A stretch of 64,000 nt of DNA from Thermonema lapsum (GCF_011761635.1 NZ_JAASRN010000001.1:62001-126000); one strand, 5' to 3'. Counted from the first letter of the stretch, positions 19,114-28,175 are shown. Notes: generated by a model not told the origin, from the sequence alone. Translations and numbers: made by a program.

Positions 19114-20814
19114 ATGACAAAGCAACGTAGAACATTTTTAAAACAATTGGGTACTCTTGCAGTTGGAGCAGGAGTACTATCAGCTAATCCCATTTTAGCA
19201 GCTATAAATAATGAAAATGAAGATATTTCGGTTGAAGAAAACAAAGACCCGAATAATGTTGTAACATTAAATATATTGCAAACAACTGATGTTCATTGTC
19301 AAATTCATCCTCATGATGAATTATTCTGGGAAAACAATCAGGCTGTATTTAGAAAAACAGGAGGATATGCACATCTTGCTACCTATTTTAAAAAAGAAAG
19401 AAAGAAAAACAAAAACACCTTTATTATCGATACAGGTGATATGTTTCAGGGGAGTGAATTATCTGTAAAAACAACAGGTAAAGCAATGATCCCAATATTA
19501 AATGCCTTGAATTACGATTTGTTCCTGCCAGGAAACTGGGAAGTAGTTTATTATAAACAAAACATGCAAAAATTGATGGGCGCTCTAAACGCACCAAAAA
19601 TTTGTGCAAATATGTATCACGATTTAGGTAACGGGAAAAAAGGAGAATTAATATTTCAGCCTTATTATATTTGGCATGTAGCAGGAGTAAAAATAGGATT
19701 CATTGGTTATACAGATCCGCTTGTACCAATACGTCAATCACCCAATTACAGTAAAGGAATTATTTATACTGCACCAGAAGAAAATCTTGCACACTATGTT
19801 GATGTATTACGCAATCAAGAGCAATGTGCTTATGTAATAATTATTGCGCATTTAGGGTTATCGCAACAAATACATTTATCAAACCTTCCAGAATGCCAGG
19901 GAGTAGATTATATATTAGGTGGCGATACACACGAAAGAGTAAGAAAACCAATACAAGGTAAGTATGCCAAAGTAGTTGAGCCCGGAGCTTTTGGTTCGTT
20001 TGTTGGCAAATTGGAATTAAAAATTCAAAACGGAAAAGTTATTTCTGATACTTATGAATTGGTAGAAATTAATGCAGATAAAATTGAGGCAGACAAAAAC
20101 ATTTTAAAGATTATAAAAGAAAACGAAAGCCCGTTTGAAAAAAACATTTACAATGTAATTGGGTACAGTACAATTCCATTATACCGCTATTTTGTTGTAG
20201 AAAATCCCATTGATACAATGATTTTGGATGCTCTAAAATGGAAATTAGGAAATGATATAGATATAGTTCTTTCAAACGGATTCCGTTTTTGTCCGCCAAG
20301 AACTACCAGAGATAAAACAGGAAATATTCCGATAACAGAAGGATATATTTTTGATATGCTACCGGTTGACAGCACCATAAGAACAGGCAGTGTAACAGGT
20401 AAACAAATAAAAGACTGGCTAGAAAAAGAATTAAATAATGTATTTGCAAAAAAAGCATCAGAACGTTTTGGCGGTTGGGTTATTAAATTTAAAGGCATGG
20501 AAATGTCGTTTAAAGCATTTGAAGAATATGGTAAGCGTGTACAGGAAGTTAAAGTTGCAGGTCAGCCTTTAGATGAAAGTAAAACATATCGTATTGCCGC
20601 ATGCGAACGCGATGGCGATCCTGAAGATATGTTGTGCCGAATTAAAGGTGTAAAAAATGTAAAAAACACACCATATACACTTCATTCAGTAATGAAAGAG
20701 TATTTACAAAATAATTCTCCTGTAACACCTGTTCCACCTCAGGCAGCAAAAATTTTAGATGCACCACAAACGCTATTAACCCAAGTGTTTGGAGTGGATT
20801 ATGAATTCAGATAA
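19114..20814 (+). CDS. Tat-exported SoxB-like metallophosphoesterase (putative thiosulfohydrolase)
   Basis: The 566-residue protein begins with a twin-arginine signal (RRTFLK at 5-10 then a hydrophobic stretch), so it is exported folded. It has the two-domain 5'-nucleotidase architecture: a calcineurin-like domain with D59-x-H61, D106-x2-D109, GNWE at 140-143 and GGDTHE, then a C-terminal 5'-nucleotidase domain with SNGFRF and GGWVIKFKGME. In ordinary 5'-nucleotidases the motif is GNHE; a Trp in place of His is the state seen in SoxB, the Mn enzyme that releases sulfate from SoxY-bound sulfur. SoxB partners are absent here, so the substrate is inferred from the DsrE-like and YeeE-like neighbours. 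A plain nucleotidase is the alternative. ATG 19114 is chosen because it places RR at the N-terminus. Confidence 0.75.
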   Translation: MTKQRRTFLKQLGTLAVGAGVLSANPILAAINNENEDISVEENKDPNNVVTLNILQTTDVHCQIHPHDELFWENNQAVFRKTGGYAHLATYFKKERKKNKNTFIIDTGDMFQGSELSVKTTGKAMIPILNALNYDLFLPGNWEVVYYKQNMQKLMGALNAPKICANMYHDLGNGKKGELIFQPYYIWHVAGVKIGFIGYTDPLVPIRQSPNYSKGIIYTAPEENLAHYVDVLRNQEQCAYVIIIAHLGLSQQIHLSNLPECQGVDYILGGDTHERVRKPIQGKYAKVVEPGAFGSFVGKLELKIQNGKVISDTYELVEINADKIEADKNILKIIKENESPFEKNIYNVIGYSTIPLYRYFVVENPIDTMILDALKWKLGNDIDIVLSNGFRFCPPRTTRDKTGNIPITEGYIFDMLPVDSTIRTGSVTGKQIKDWLEKELNNVFAKKASERFGGWVIKFKGMEMSFKAFEEYGKRVQEVKVAGQPLDESKTYRIAACERDGDPEDMLCRIKGVKNVKNTPYTLHSVMKEYLQNNSPVTPVPPQAAKILDAPQTLLTQVFGVDYEFR

Positions 20815-20898
20815 CAATATGCAATTGGCAACATACAATTAGCAATTTTTATACACCATAAATTCTGAGTTGTAATAATTAAAAAAGAGAAAAACGAT

Positions 20899-21324
20899 AT
20901 GAAAAACATCATGCTAATTATAGTGCTATTTATTAGCTTATTGAGTAATACAAGTTATGCTCAACAAACGGATACAAAAGAACACAAAGTAGTAATACAA
21001 CTAACTACCGGTGATACATTAGCTTACAGAGCTCTTGTAAAACAATTGGGCAATATGACTAAAATATGGCCTAATGCAAAAATTGAAGTTATAATTCACA
21101 ACAAAGGTATTGCTATGATGAAAAAAGAAAGCAGTAATGTTGCTGAAGAAATTGCAACACTTACCAAAAAAGGAGTTCGTTTTGTAGTATGTGAATTTAC
21201 CATGCAGCAATTAAAATTAGAAAAAAAAGATATACTAGATGACGCCTTTTACACTCCTTATGGATTAATTGCCATTGTAACAAAACAAGAAGAAGGCTAC
21301 TCCTATTTAAAAGCAGGATTTTAA
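20899..21324 (+). CDS. Secreted DsrE-family protein
   Basis: 141 residues with a signal peptide (about 1-22, ending SYAQ), then a DsrE/DsrF-like alpha/beta fold: VVIQLTTGD, a central helix, KIEVIIHNKGIAMM and FVVCEFTMQQL. The single mature cysteine, C98, sits where exported DsrE-like proteins carry their conserved sulfur-binding cysteine. Cytoplasmic DsrE-type proteins trade persulfide sulfur; exported versions accompany sulfur metabolism genes, but their reaction is not settled. It lies 84 bases after the SoxB-like gene and 21 bases before the porin, with the same A+T-rich composition. Confidence 0.75.
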   Translation: MKNIMLIIVLFISLLSNTSYAQQTDTKEHKVVIQLTTGDTLAYRALVKQLGNMTKIWPNAKIEVIIHNKGIAMMKKESSNVAEEIATLTKKGVRFVVCEFTMQQLKLEKKDILDDAFYTPYGLIAIVTKQEEGYSYLKAGF

Positions 21325-21345
21325 TTAGTTAATAAACACTGCAAA

Positions 21346-22743
21346 ATGTTTATCAAAAATATTATTGCACTATCAATTTTGATATTGCTTACTAATATAG
21401 TATTAGCTGAAAATAGCGAACATGATAGTACCAATACAAAAACCTTAAAAGATTTTATGATGAGTGGCCATTTTCATGGTCATTCACGAAATTATTTTAT
21501 GGCAACAGATAATGCTCCCGGACTAATAGATTATTATGCCTTGGCTGTAGGTGCTGGTATAGGTTATGAAAGTGCAAAGTTTTATGGTTTTCAGTTTGAA
21601 ATGAGTGGCTTTTTTATTTTTAATGTATGGTCAAATAATTTAGGTGCAATCGATCCAAAGAGCGGTACAAGAAGCCGATACGAATTAGGAAACTTTGATA
21701 TTCTCGACCCAGAAAATCATAATGATTTAGATAGATTAGAGAATTTAAATCTTAAATATTTTTTCGGAAAATCGAAAATAGTATTTGGTCGACAAAATTT
21801 AAAAACACCCTTTATCAATCCTCAGGATGGACGTATGCGTCCTACACTTGAAGACGGATTATGGATAGAAATAAAAGAATGGGAAAAATTACAATTTCAT
21901 GGAGGATGGATTTATGGAATTAGCCCTCGCTCAACCGTAAAATGGTTTAGTGTTGGGAAAAGCATCGGAACCTATCCTACAGGACGCGATATTTATGGAA
22001 ATCCATCCGGATATAGAAATCAACTAAGCAGCAAAGGAATTGCTATTGCAAACATTGCTTATAAACCCTTAAAAGAAATTGACATAAATATTTGGAATTA
22101 TTATGTAGAAAATATTTTTAATACAACCTTTGCACAAATTGATGCGCAAATTCCAATCAATAAAGAAAAGGAAAAAGCCATTGTATTAGGTTTGCAGGGC
22201 GGATATCAAAACGCATTAAACAACGGCGGAAACGAAGATAGCCTTAAATCTTATTTGCCCAAAAACAGCAAATCACAATTTTACAGCTCGCGGGTTGGAT
22301 ACAAAACTTCGCAATTTGAGTTTACACTAAACTACACACACATTGCGGATAAAGACCGCTTTCTAATGCCACGCGAATGGGGAACTGAACCTTTTTATAC
22401 CTTTCTTTCAAGAGAGCGTATGGAAGGTTCTGCAAACAGTAGAGCACTGGTTTTTAAATCAGTTTTTAAATTGAAAAAACATTTACGTTCAGGTATTGCT
22501 TACGGACATTTTTACATGCCAGATGTAAAAAAACATGTAGCACAAAATAAATACACTATGCCATCATTTAACCAGCTCAATGTATTTTTCAATTATGAGT
22601 TTGATGGTTATTTAAAAGGATTTGATGTACAGCTTTTATACGTATATAAAGGCGCTTTAGGTAACACCTACAACGAAGGTCGTTACATAGCAAACAAAGT
22701 AAATATGTCAAACTATAATTTAATTATCAATTATCATTTTTAA
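21346..22743 (+). CDS. Outer membrane porin (OprD/OprP-like barrel)
   Basis: 465 residues: signal peptide ending near residue 21 (VLA), then a barrel of alternating strands that ends in NYHF with a terminal phenylalanine. The pattern (YFFGKSKIVFGRQNLKTPFINPQDGRMRPT, split over two strands) is typical of substrate-selective OprD-like porins that line the pore with basic residues. It probably admits the small anion handled by the other island products. It sits 21 bases after the DsrE-like gene and 19 bases before the transporter remnant, consistent with one operon. Confidence 0.75.
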   Translation: MFIKNIIALSILILLTNIVLAENSEHDSTNTKTLKDFMMSGHFHGHSRNYFMATDNAPGLIDYYALAVGAGIGYESAKFYGFQFEMSGFFIFNVWSNNLGAIDPKSGTRSRYELGNFDILDPENHNDLDRLENLNLKYFFGKSKIVFGRQNLKTPFINPQDGRMRPTLEDGLWIEIKEWEKLQFHGGWIYGISPRSTVKWFSVGKSIGTYPTGRDIYGNPSGYRNQLSSKGIAIANIAYKPLKEIDINIWNYYVENIFNTTFAQIDAQIPINKEKEKAIVLGLQGGYQNALNNGGNEDSLKSYLPKNSKSQFYSSRVGYKTSQFEFTLNYTHIADKDRFLMPREWGTEPFYTFLSRERMEGSANSRALVFKSVFKLKKHLRSGIAYGHFYMPDVKKHVAQNKYTMPSFNQLNVFFNYEFDGYLKGFDVQLLYVYKGALGNTYNEGRYIANKVNMSNYNLIINYHF

Positions 22744-22762
22744 CCTCTAAAATTAAAAATAA

Positions 22763-22984
22763 GTGAAAGAAGTACTTTTACAACCCTGACCTTGGTATGT
22801 TGCAGGGCCGCTAATCGGATTAACAGTTCCTACACTGTTATTAATCGGAAATAAATCATTTGGAATTTCATCATCATTGCGGCACATATGTGCTGCATGT
22901 GTACCTGCCAATATTCCATTTTTTAAATACGACTGGAAAAAAGAAGTTTGGAACTTATTTTTTGTGGCAGGTATTTTAATAGGA
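22763..22984 (+). pseudogene. Truncated YeeE/YedE (TsuA-like) sulfur transporter, broken by a stop codon
   Basis: From GTG 22763 the reading runs through a TGA at 22787-22789, then 65 codons of YeeE/YedE-like sequence: [56 protein letters not shown]. Homologous N-termini usually read QPWPWY, so the TGA most simply replaces a Trp TGG. After the glycine near 22983 the resemblance stops and host-like intergenic sequence begins, so most of the protein is missing. YeeE/YedE proteins import thiosulfate (TsuA) or related species through conserved cysteines. The position right after the porin implies it was the fourth gene of the cassette. Confidence 0.7.
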
Positions 22985-22996
22985 CATAAATTCAAC
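22984..22996 (+). repeat. Near copy of the IS left end at the island's right boundary
   Basis: ACATAAATTCAAC at 22984-22996 matches ACATAAATGCAAC at 17927-17939 in 12 of 13 bases and in the same orientation. It sits exactly where the YeeE homology breaks. It could be a residue of a second IS end or an A+T-rich coincidence. Confidence 0.3.
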
Positions 22997-23079
22997 AAAC
23001 AAATGCATTTCGTATATTTACATCCTTCCCTCAGGAACGGGTGTAATTTCTTATTTCACAAATAAAAACCACAGTTGAA

Positions 23080-25650
23080 ATGAAAAATCTGCATTTTTTG
23101 CTGTTGTTCTCTCTCGTTTTTATTACTTGTGGAAAAGCTTCGGCTCAAAGCTATGGAGTAAGTATAGAAGCCCCTCAGGCTTTGGTGCGTCCTTCCGAAG
23201 AGCTTATCAGTTGGCGTACGCGTGGAGAAAAGCTAAAAAAAGTGAAACTATGGCTCGAAGATGCCAAAAGGCAAAAGATAGAAGACTTACCTTTAGAGGG
23301 TACCAAAAAACTGTATTTCGACGGTAAAAATGGCTATTATATAGTCTTAAATGCAGGCAAGGATGCATTGAAACGTTATCCTATTCAGCCGCGCTTGATA
23401 GATACTACCTCACAAGCCTTGCAGTTAGAGAAACAATTGCTGTTGGAAGATGAAGAAGTGCAGTACCAGTGGTATCAGCCCTACTTCCGCCGCTGCCGTT
23501 TATATATGGGCGACGAGGTGGTAATTGCCAACGAGCTGCCCAATTCCTATCGCAACAAGTTGAAGTTGCCAGTAGGCGCCCATGAGTTGCGCCTTGAGTG
23601 CTGGAACGACGAATACCCGCATCATAAACTTATCAGCACGGTGTCGGTGCGAGTACTGCGCAAACCTTCTTTTACGATAGAACCCGTGTATTTACGCTCG
23701 CCGCTCGACCTACTCAACCGTCCTTACGTAGCACGTTGGGACGTGGACAGCAGCCTGCAGGTAAATCTCTATCGCGTCAATGAACGCATCAATTATGGTT
23801 ATTTGCGGGCAGGCATGCCCCATAGAGATACCACTTTGATAGCGGCTACTCTGCCTGCAGCAGGCAGCTTGCCTGTCGATACGCCTACCAAGCGTCAAGT
23901 GATTTATTACATGCTGGAGACCCGCATTCCCTCCCTGCAGTATGCCCATTATCTGTATGCCAAAGGCGAGGTGATTCAAACCTACAAGGACACGACCAAA
24001 GAATGGAAACTCATGGTGTGGGTCAATGGGCAGCCAGCTCAAAAGCCAAAGAAGGTGGAAGCTTTTAGTGGCGACGTGGTACGTATCCAGTGGGAGGCAA
24101 AAGGATATGCGCGTGCTGCTTTATTCGACCCAGGTTGGAATCCCATAGAACCCAAATTGCCTACCCAAGGGAATTATACCTTTTTGCCTACCGAATCGGG
24201 CATCTATCACTTTGTTTTTTATGACGAAGAAAAGAATGCCAACGCAGTGGATTTTTTGCGTGTAAGCAAGCCTTTTGCAAGCGGTGGTATAGTGAAAATA
24301 GAAGAGTTGCCCAAGCAGCACCGCTTGCACTTTCAAATCATAGAAACAGACAAAAGCCGCTATCCGGAACAAATATCATTCAAAGTAGCAGTTACCGACT
24401 CGGTCGGGCGTTTTGTGAGTGGTTTGGACATCGTGTCCAGCAAATACTTTAAAAAGGTAATAGAAGAGTGGCAGGGCAAAAAAGTCGAGTATGACATATT
24501 GTCGGTAAAGGAAGTGGAAGAAGAACTTGCTCGCCCTAAAATATTTGTAACCGTTGCCGACTACAGCGGTTCCATGTCTGGGCAGCCCATTGTTACCCAA
24601 GAGCAAGCCATTAGGGCTTTTATGCAGTCTAAACTGGATGCCGACTATGTGGGCTTTATTCAATTCGACGACCGTTTGCGCCGTACTACTACCCTCACGC
24701 AAAGCAAAGATACCGTCTTGCAGACCTACCGCTTTGTGGGTTTGAAGGAATTTGGGGGAGCCACGGCGCTTTATGCCGCCATAGACGAGGCTGTGAAAAT
24801 GCTGGAAGAAAGTCCCTTGGCAAAAAAAGCTGAAAAATATATTGTACTGCTCACCGACGGCTATGAAAACAGCTCTTTCGCCTATTGGCGTACCCACGCC
24901 TTTGACCTCAAGCAGCTGGCTATACATGCCGAAAAAGTAGGAGTGAAACTCTTGATTTTTCCCATAGGAGAGGGGGCTAATTTCTTTGCACTCTCGCATC
25001 TTGCCGAATTACTCGACGGCACTTTTTTCCCTGTGATGAATAATTATTCACAGCTGAAAGAGGCTTATCAAAATGTACCTCGTTTGTTGCGCCGCTATTA
25101 CTTGGTGTCTTTCAAACCACAGCGTAAAGACGATTGGCGCGAGTTTCAATTTGAAGTGTGGAACCAAGTAAATACCCAAAAGTTGCGCCGTAGTGTGGCA
25201 ACTATACCATTGGACAAACTGGCAAGGCTGGATGATTTCCGGGCACAAGAGCAAGAATATGTCCCTTCCCAGTCGAAGACTGCACACCTTTTCCCCGGAA
25301 AACAAGTGATTGTGCCACCGCAAGCCATCGTCCATTTCGATTACAAATCCAGTCGTTTGTTGCCCCAAGCCTTGCCTGCTTTGGACAGCTACGTGGAATA
25401 TCTGAAAAAAGACCCTTTGGTGGCAGTTGAGCTGTATGGCTATACCGACCTGAAAGGCAACGACCAAGAGCAAATCAAGTTGAGCGAGCAACGTGCTAAA
25501 GCTGTTTATGATTATTTGGTACAAAAGGGCATACACCCCGACCGCATTCGCTACAAGGGATTTGGCAAAGCGCATCCTGTGTGGGAGGAAGAAGTAGAGC
25601 CATGGCAGGCAGCCGAAAACCGACGGGTCGAAATAGTGCTGCTGCGTTGA
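23080..25650 (+). CDS. Von Willebrand factor A and OmpA-like peptidoglycan-binding protein
   Basis: 856-residue exported protein. Signal peptide (about 1-22, ASAQ), a long beta-rich N-terminal region, a VWA domain with the metal-site motif D494-x-S496-x-S498 (DYSGSMSG), the GGATA threonine and LLTDGYE, and a C-terminal OmpA-like domain from about 770 with GYTDLKG, LSEQRAKAVYDYL and ENRRVEI, which binds diaminopimelate in peptidoglycan. It probably anchors an adhesive or scaffolding VWA module to the cell wall. Codon composition returns to that of the host chromosome. It follows the island boundary by about 95 bases. Confidence 0.88.
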   Translation: MKNLHFLLLFSLVFITCGKASAQSYGVSIEAPQALVRPSEELISWRTRGEKLKKVKLWLEDAKRQKIEDLPLEGTKKLYFDGKNGYYIVLNAGKDALKRYPIQPRLIDTTSQALQLEKQLLLEDEEVQYQWYQPYFRRCRLYMGDEVVIANELPNSYRNKLKLPVGAHELRLECWNDEYPHHKLISTVSVRVLRKPSFTIEPVYLRSPLDLLNRPYVARWDVDSSLQVNLYRVNERINYGYLRAGMPHRDTTLIAATLPAAGSLPVDTPTKRQVIYYMLETRIPSLQYAHYLYAKGEVIQTYKDTTKEWKLMVWVNGQPAQKPKKVEAFSGDVVRIQWEAKGYARAALFDPGWNPIEPKLPTQGNYTFLPTESGIYHFVFYDEEKNANAVDFLRVSKPFASGGIVKIEELPKQHRLHFQIIETDKSRYPEQISFKVAVTDSVGRFVSGLDIVSSKYFKKVIEEWQGKKVEYDILSVKEVEEELARPKIFVTVADYSGSMSGQPIVTQEQAIRAFMQSKLDADYVGFIQFDDRLRRTTTLTQSKDTVLQTYRFVGLKEFGGATALYAAIDEAVKMLEESPLAKKAEKYIVLLTDGYENSSFAYWRTHAFDLKQLAIHAEKVGVKLLIFPIGEGANFFALSHLAELLDGTFFPVMNNYSQLKEAYQNVPRLLRRYYLVSFKPQRKDDWREFQFEVWNQVNTQKLRRSVATIPLDKLARLDDFRAQEQEYVPSQSKTAHLFPGKQVIVPPQAIVHFDYKSSRLLPQALPALDSYVEYLKKDPLVAVELYGYTDLKGNDQEQIKLSEQRAKAVYDYLVQKGIHPDRIRYKGFGKAHPVWEEEVEPWQAAENRRVEIVLLR

Positions 25651-25759
25651 GCATGTGTTGCCTTAGCCGCTATATTGCCCAAAAAACGCTCGATGAAGTT
25701 CTAAAATTTCAAAATTTACCGTTGCTTTGTAGCCTCAAAGCAAACAACAGAATGGTCTT

Positions 25760-27769
25760 ATGACAAAAGCAAACATACAGACGCCTGTCATCAATTACAA
25801 CAAAGAAGGATTCGATAAGTCGTTGCTTGTAGAGTTATACAAGCGACTGCTCAAGCCTCGCATGATTGAAGAAAAGATGCTGCTTTTGCTGCGACAAGGC
25901 AAAATATCGAAATGGTTTTCGGGCATAGGGCAAGAAGCCATTGCCGTGGGGGTGGCATCGGCACTGCATCCCGATGAGTTTATACTACCCATGCACCGCA
26001 ATTTGGGGGTATTCACCACGCGACAGGTGCCTTTGGAACGCCTGTTTGAGCAATTTCAGGGCAAAGCTGGTGGTTTCACCAAGGGGCGCGACCGCTCGTT
26101 TCACTTCGGCAGCATAGAGCACCATATCGTAGGGATGATATCGCACTTGGGTCCGCAGCTTGCGGTAGCTGATGGCATCGCTTTGGCAAGTAAACTAGCA
26201 AAAGAAGGCAAAGTGACGGTGGCATTCACCGGCGAAGGGGCTACCAGCGAAGGTGATTTCCACGAAGCCTTGAATGTAGCAGCCGTATGGGACCTGCCCG
26301 TTATCTTCCTTATCGAAAACAACGGCTATGGACTTTCTACCCCTGTGAATGAGCAATACCGTTGTGAGCGCCTTGCCGACCGAGGAATAGGTTATGGTAT
26401 GGAAGCCGTGCAAATCGACGGCAACAATATATTGGAGGTGTATCGTACTATTAGCCATTATGCGCAAGAAATACGTAAAAACCCGCGCCCTGTATTGATT
26501 GAAGCCATGACCTTCCGTATGCGTGGGCATGAAGAAGCTTCCGGTACCAAATACGTGCCCCAAGCATTGATGGAAGAGTGGGCTCAGCGCGACCCTGTGC
26601 TCAATTACGAAGCCTGGCTGCTCGAAGAGTCAATCCTAACCAAAGAAGAGGCAGAAGCCCTGCGTAAGGCAATAAAGAAAGAAATTGACAGCGCATGGAA
26701 AAAAGCCGAAGCAGCTCCTTATCCCGAGCCGTCGATAGAGCATGAGCTAGCAGATGTGTATGCCCCCTTTTCACAGCAGGTAGTTCAACCCAAAAGCAGT
26801 GCCAAGAGCCGCCGCCGTTTTGTAGATGCCATTTCCGATGCCCTGCGTCAAAGTATGGAGCGTTATCCCAATCTCATCCTTATGGGGCAAGACATCGCCG
26901 AGTATGGGGGCGTATTTAAAATTACGGAAGGCTTTGTAGAGCAATTCGGCAAAGAGCGCGTGCGCAATACCCCTCTTTGCGAGTCAGCAATCGTAGGGGC
27001 AGGCTTAGGGCTTTCTATCAAAGGATACAAAGCCATGGTAGAGATGCAGTTCGGCGATTTTGTTACCTGTGCTTTTAACCAAATTGTAAACAACTTGGCA
27101 AAACTGCACTATCGCTGGGGGCAAAACGCCGACGTGGTGGTGCGCATGCCTACCGGTGCCAACACACAGGCAGGACCTTACCACTCACAATCGACCGAAG
27201 CATGGTTTTTCCATACACCCGGCTTGAAAATCGTTTACCCTTCCTCCCCTTATGACGCCAAGGGCTTGCTCAATGCTGCCATCGAAGACCCCAACCCCGT
27301 GATGTATTTCGAGCACAAATACCTCTATCGCTCTTTGGCAGAAGATATTCCGGACGATTACTACACGGTCGAAATAGGCAAAGCACGCACAGTGCAAAGC
27401 GGCAACGACCTCACCATCATCACCTACGGTTTGTGTGTGCACTGGGCAGTGGAAATCATGCAACAGATAGAGGGCGTTACTGCCGAAATCTTAGACTTGC
27501 GCACCCTGCTGCCTTGGGATAAAGAAGCCGTGGCGGCTGCTGTACGCAAAACGGGCAAGGTGCTCGTAGCCCATGAAGACTGCCTGACCGGTGGAATTGG
27601 CGCAGAAATTGCAGCATGGATAACAGAGCACTGTTTTGAGTGGCTCGATGCCCCAGTGATGCGTGTAGGAGCCCTCGATACGCCCGTGCCTTTTGTTAAA
27701 CCTTTGGAGCAACAGTTCCTGCCCTATTCCCGTATGAAAGAAAAAATAGAAGAGCTGATTGCCTATTGA
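25760..27769 (+). CDS. 2-oxoacid dehydrogenase E1 component, fused alpha and beta subunits
   Basis: Thiamine diphosphate-dependent decarboxylase of a pyruvate or branched-chain 2-oxoacid dehydrogenase complex. In 669 residues the E1-alpha part (about 1-335) has the TPP motif GEGATSEGDFHEALN...ENNGYG, and the E1-beta part (about 350-669) has DIAEYGGVF, VEMQFGDF and VAHEDCLTGG. The one-chain arrangement is common in Bacteroidota. Alpha/beta fusions of this sort are often called 2-oxoisovalerate dehydrogenase; I cannot fix the substrate. The E3 partner could be the lpd gene at 32126. A near-consensus -7 box (TTGCTTTG) lies at 25722-25729. Confidence 0.92.
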   Translation: MTKANIQTPVINYNKEGFDKSLLVELYKRLLKPRMIEEKMLLLLRQGKISKWFSGIGQEAIAVGVASALHPDEFILPMHRNLGVFTTRQVPLERLFEQFQGKAGGFTKGRDRSFHFGSIEHHIVGMISHLGPQLAVADGIALASKLAKEGKVTVAFTGEGATSEGDFHEALNVAAVWDLPVIFLIENNGYGLSTPVNEQYRCERLADRGIGYGMEAVQIDGNNILEVYRTISHYAQEIRKNPRPVLIEAMTFRMRGHEEASGTKYVPQALMEEWAQRDPVLNYEAWLLEESILTKEEAEALRKAIKKEIDSAWKKAEAAPYPEPSIEHELADVYAPFSQQVVQPKSSAKSRRRFVDAISDALRQSMERYPNLILMGQDIAEYGGVFKITEGFVEQFGKERVRNTPLCESAIVGAGLGLSIKGYKAMVEMQFGDFVTCAFNQIVNNLAKLHYRWGQNADVVVRMPTGANTQAGPYHSQSTEAWFFHTPGLKIVYPSSPYDAKGLLNAAIEDPNPVMYFEHKYLYRSLAEDIPDDYYTVEIGKARTVQSGNDLTIITYGLCVHWAVEIMQQIEGVTAEILDLRTLLPWDKEAVAAAVRKTGKVLVAHEDCLTGGIGAEIAAWITEHCFEWLDAPVMRVGALDTPVPFVKPLEQQFLPYSRMKEKIEELIAY

Positions 27770-27788
27770 AACTAAACCATAGAATCCG

Positions 27789-28172
27789 GTGAAATTAACC
27801 AAGCAGAAACTATGGAGCGCATTTGTAGGGCTTTGTTGCATGCTGCTGCTGTTTGCTTGCAACAAGCGCCTGCAGTGCGCTACCTATCGAGAGGTAGAGA
27901 CGGTGAGTGTAGCAGAGGGAAATTATGACCCCACAGCCAACGGTTATCTGCGAGTGAAGCGCAGCAATGCTACTAACTTGGTGAAAGAGAAAAAACTGTC
28001 GAAAAAGAAAGCCAAGCGTAGCAAGCAAATGCAAACCGACAAAGGATATAAGAAAGACCCCGGCTTGTTTTATGATAAAAAAGACAAGAACGTAAAGCGC
28101 AAAAAAACAAAAAGTAAAAAAACAAAGAAAGAAGATTGTCTTGACCCACCCTGCCCACAAGGAAGAAAGTAA
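27789..28172 (+). CDS. Small lysine-rich lipoprotein, unknown function
   Basis: 127 residues from a GTG start (an in-frame TAG lies just upstream and no ATG suits). Signal peptide with lipobox LLFAC, then a strongly basic chain: runs such as KEKKLSKKKAKRSK and KRKKTKSKKTKKEDC. Three further cysteines (one near the mature N-terminus, two at the C-terminus). No family recognised. It follows the E1 gene by 19 bases and precedes another small basic exported protein by three bases, so the two are likely a unit. Confidence 0.65.
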   Translation: MKLTKQKLWSAFVGLCCMLLLFACNKRLQCATYREVETVSVAEGNYDPTANGYLRVKRSNATNLVKEKKLSKKKAKRSKQMQTDKGYKKDPGLFYDKKDKNVKRKKTKSKKTKKEDCLDPPCPQGRK

Positions 28173-28175
28173 AGT

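Larger units (their letters stand above)
17929..22984 (+). other. A+T-rich acquired island with sulfur-compound genes
   Basis: The sequence from about 17.93 to 22.98 kb is visibly richer in A and T, with AAA/ATT/TTA-heavy codons, than the genes on both sides. It starts at the left inverted repeat of an IS30-family element and stops abruptly inside a truncated YeeE/YedE-type gene. It contains, all on the plus strand, a dead transposase, a SoxB-like hydrolase, a DsrE-like protein, a porin and a transporter remnant. The composition shift, the mobile element and the truncated gene together indicate horizontal acquisition followed by decay. Confidence 0.8.

Noticed and set aside
19114-20814. Annotation as an ordinary UshA-type 5'-nucleotidase
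   Set aside because: The GNWE motif, the Tat signal and the sulfur-related neighbours fit SoxB better; kept as the alternative.
22753-22998. A small minus-strand gene of 81 codons next to the porin
   Set aside because: The plus strand in another frame gives clear YeeE/YedE-like sequence, so the minus-strand frame is its shadow.
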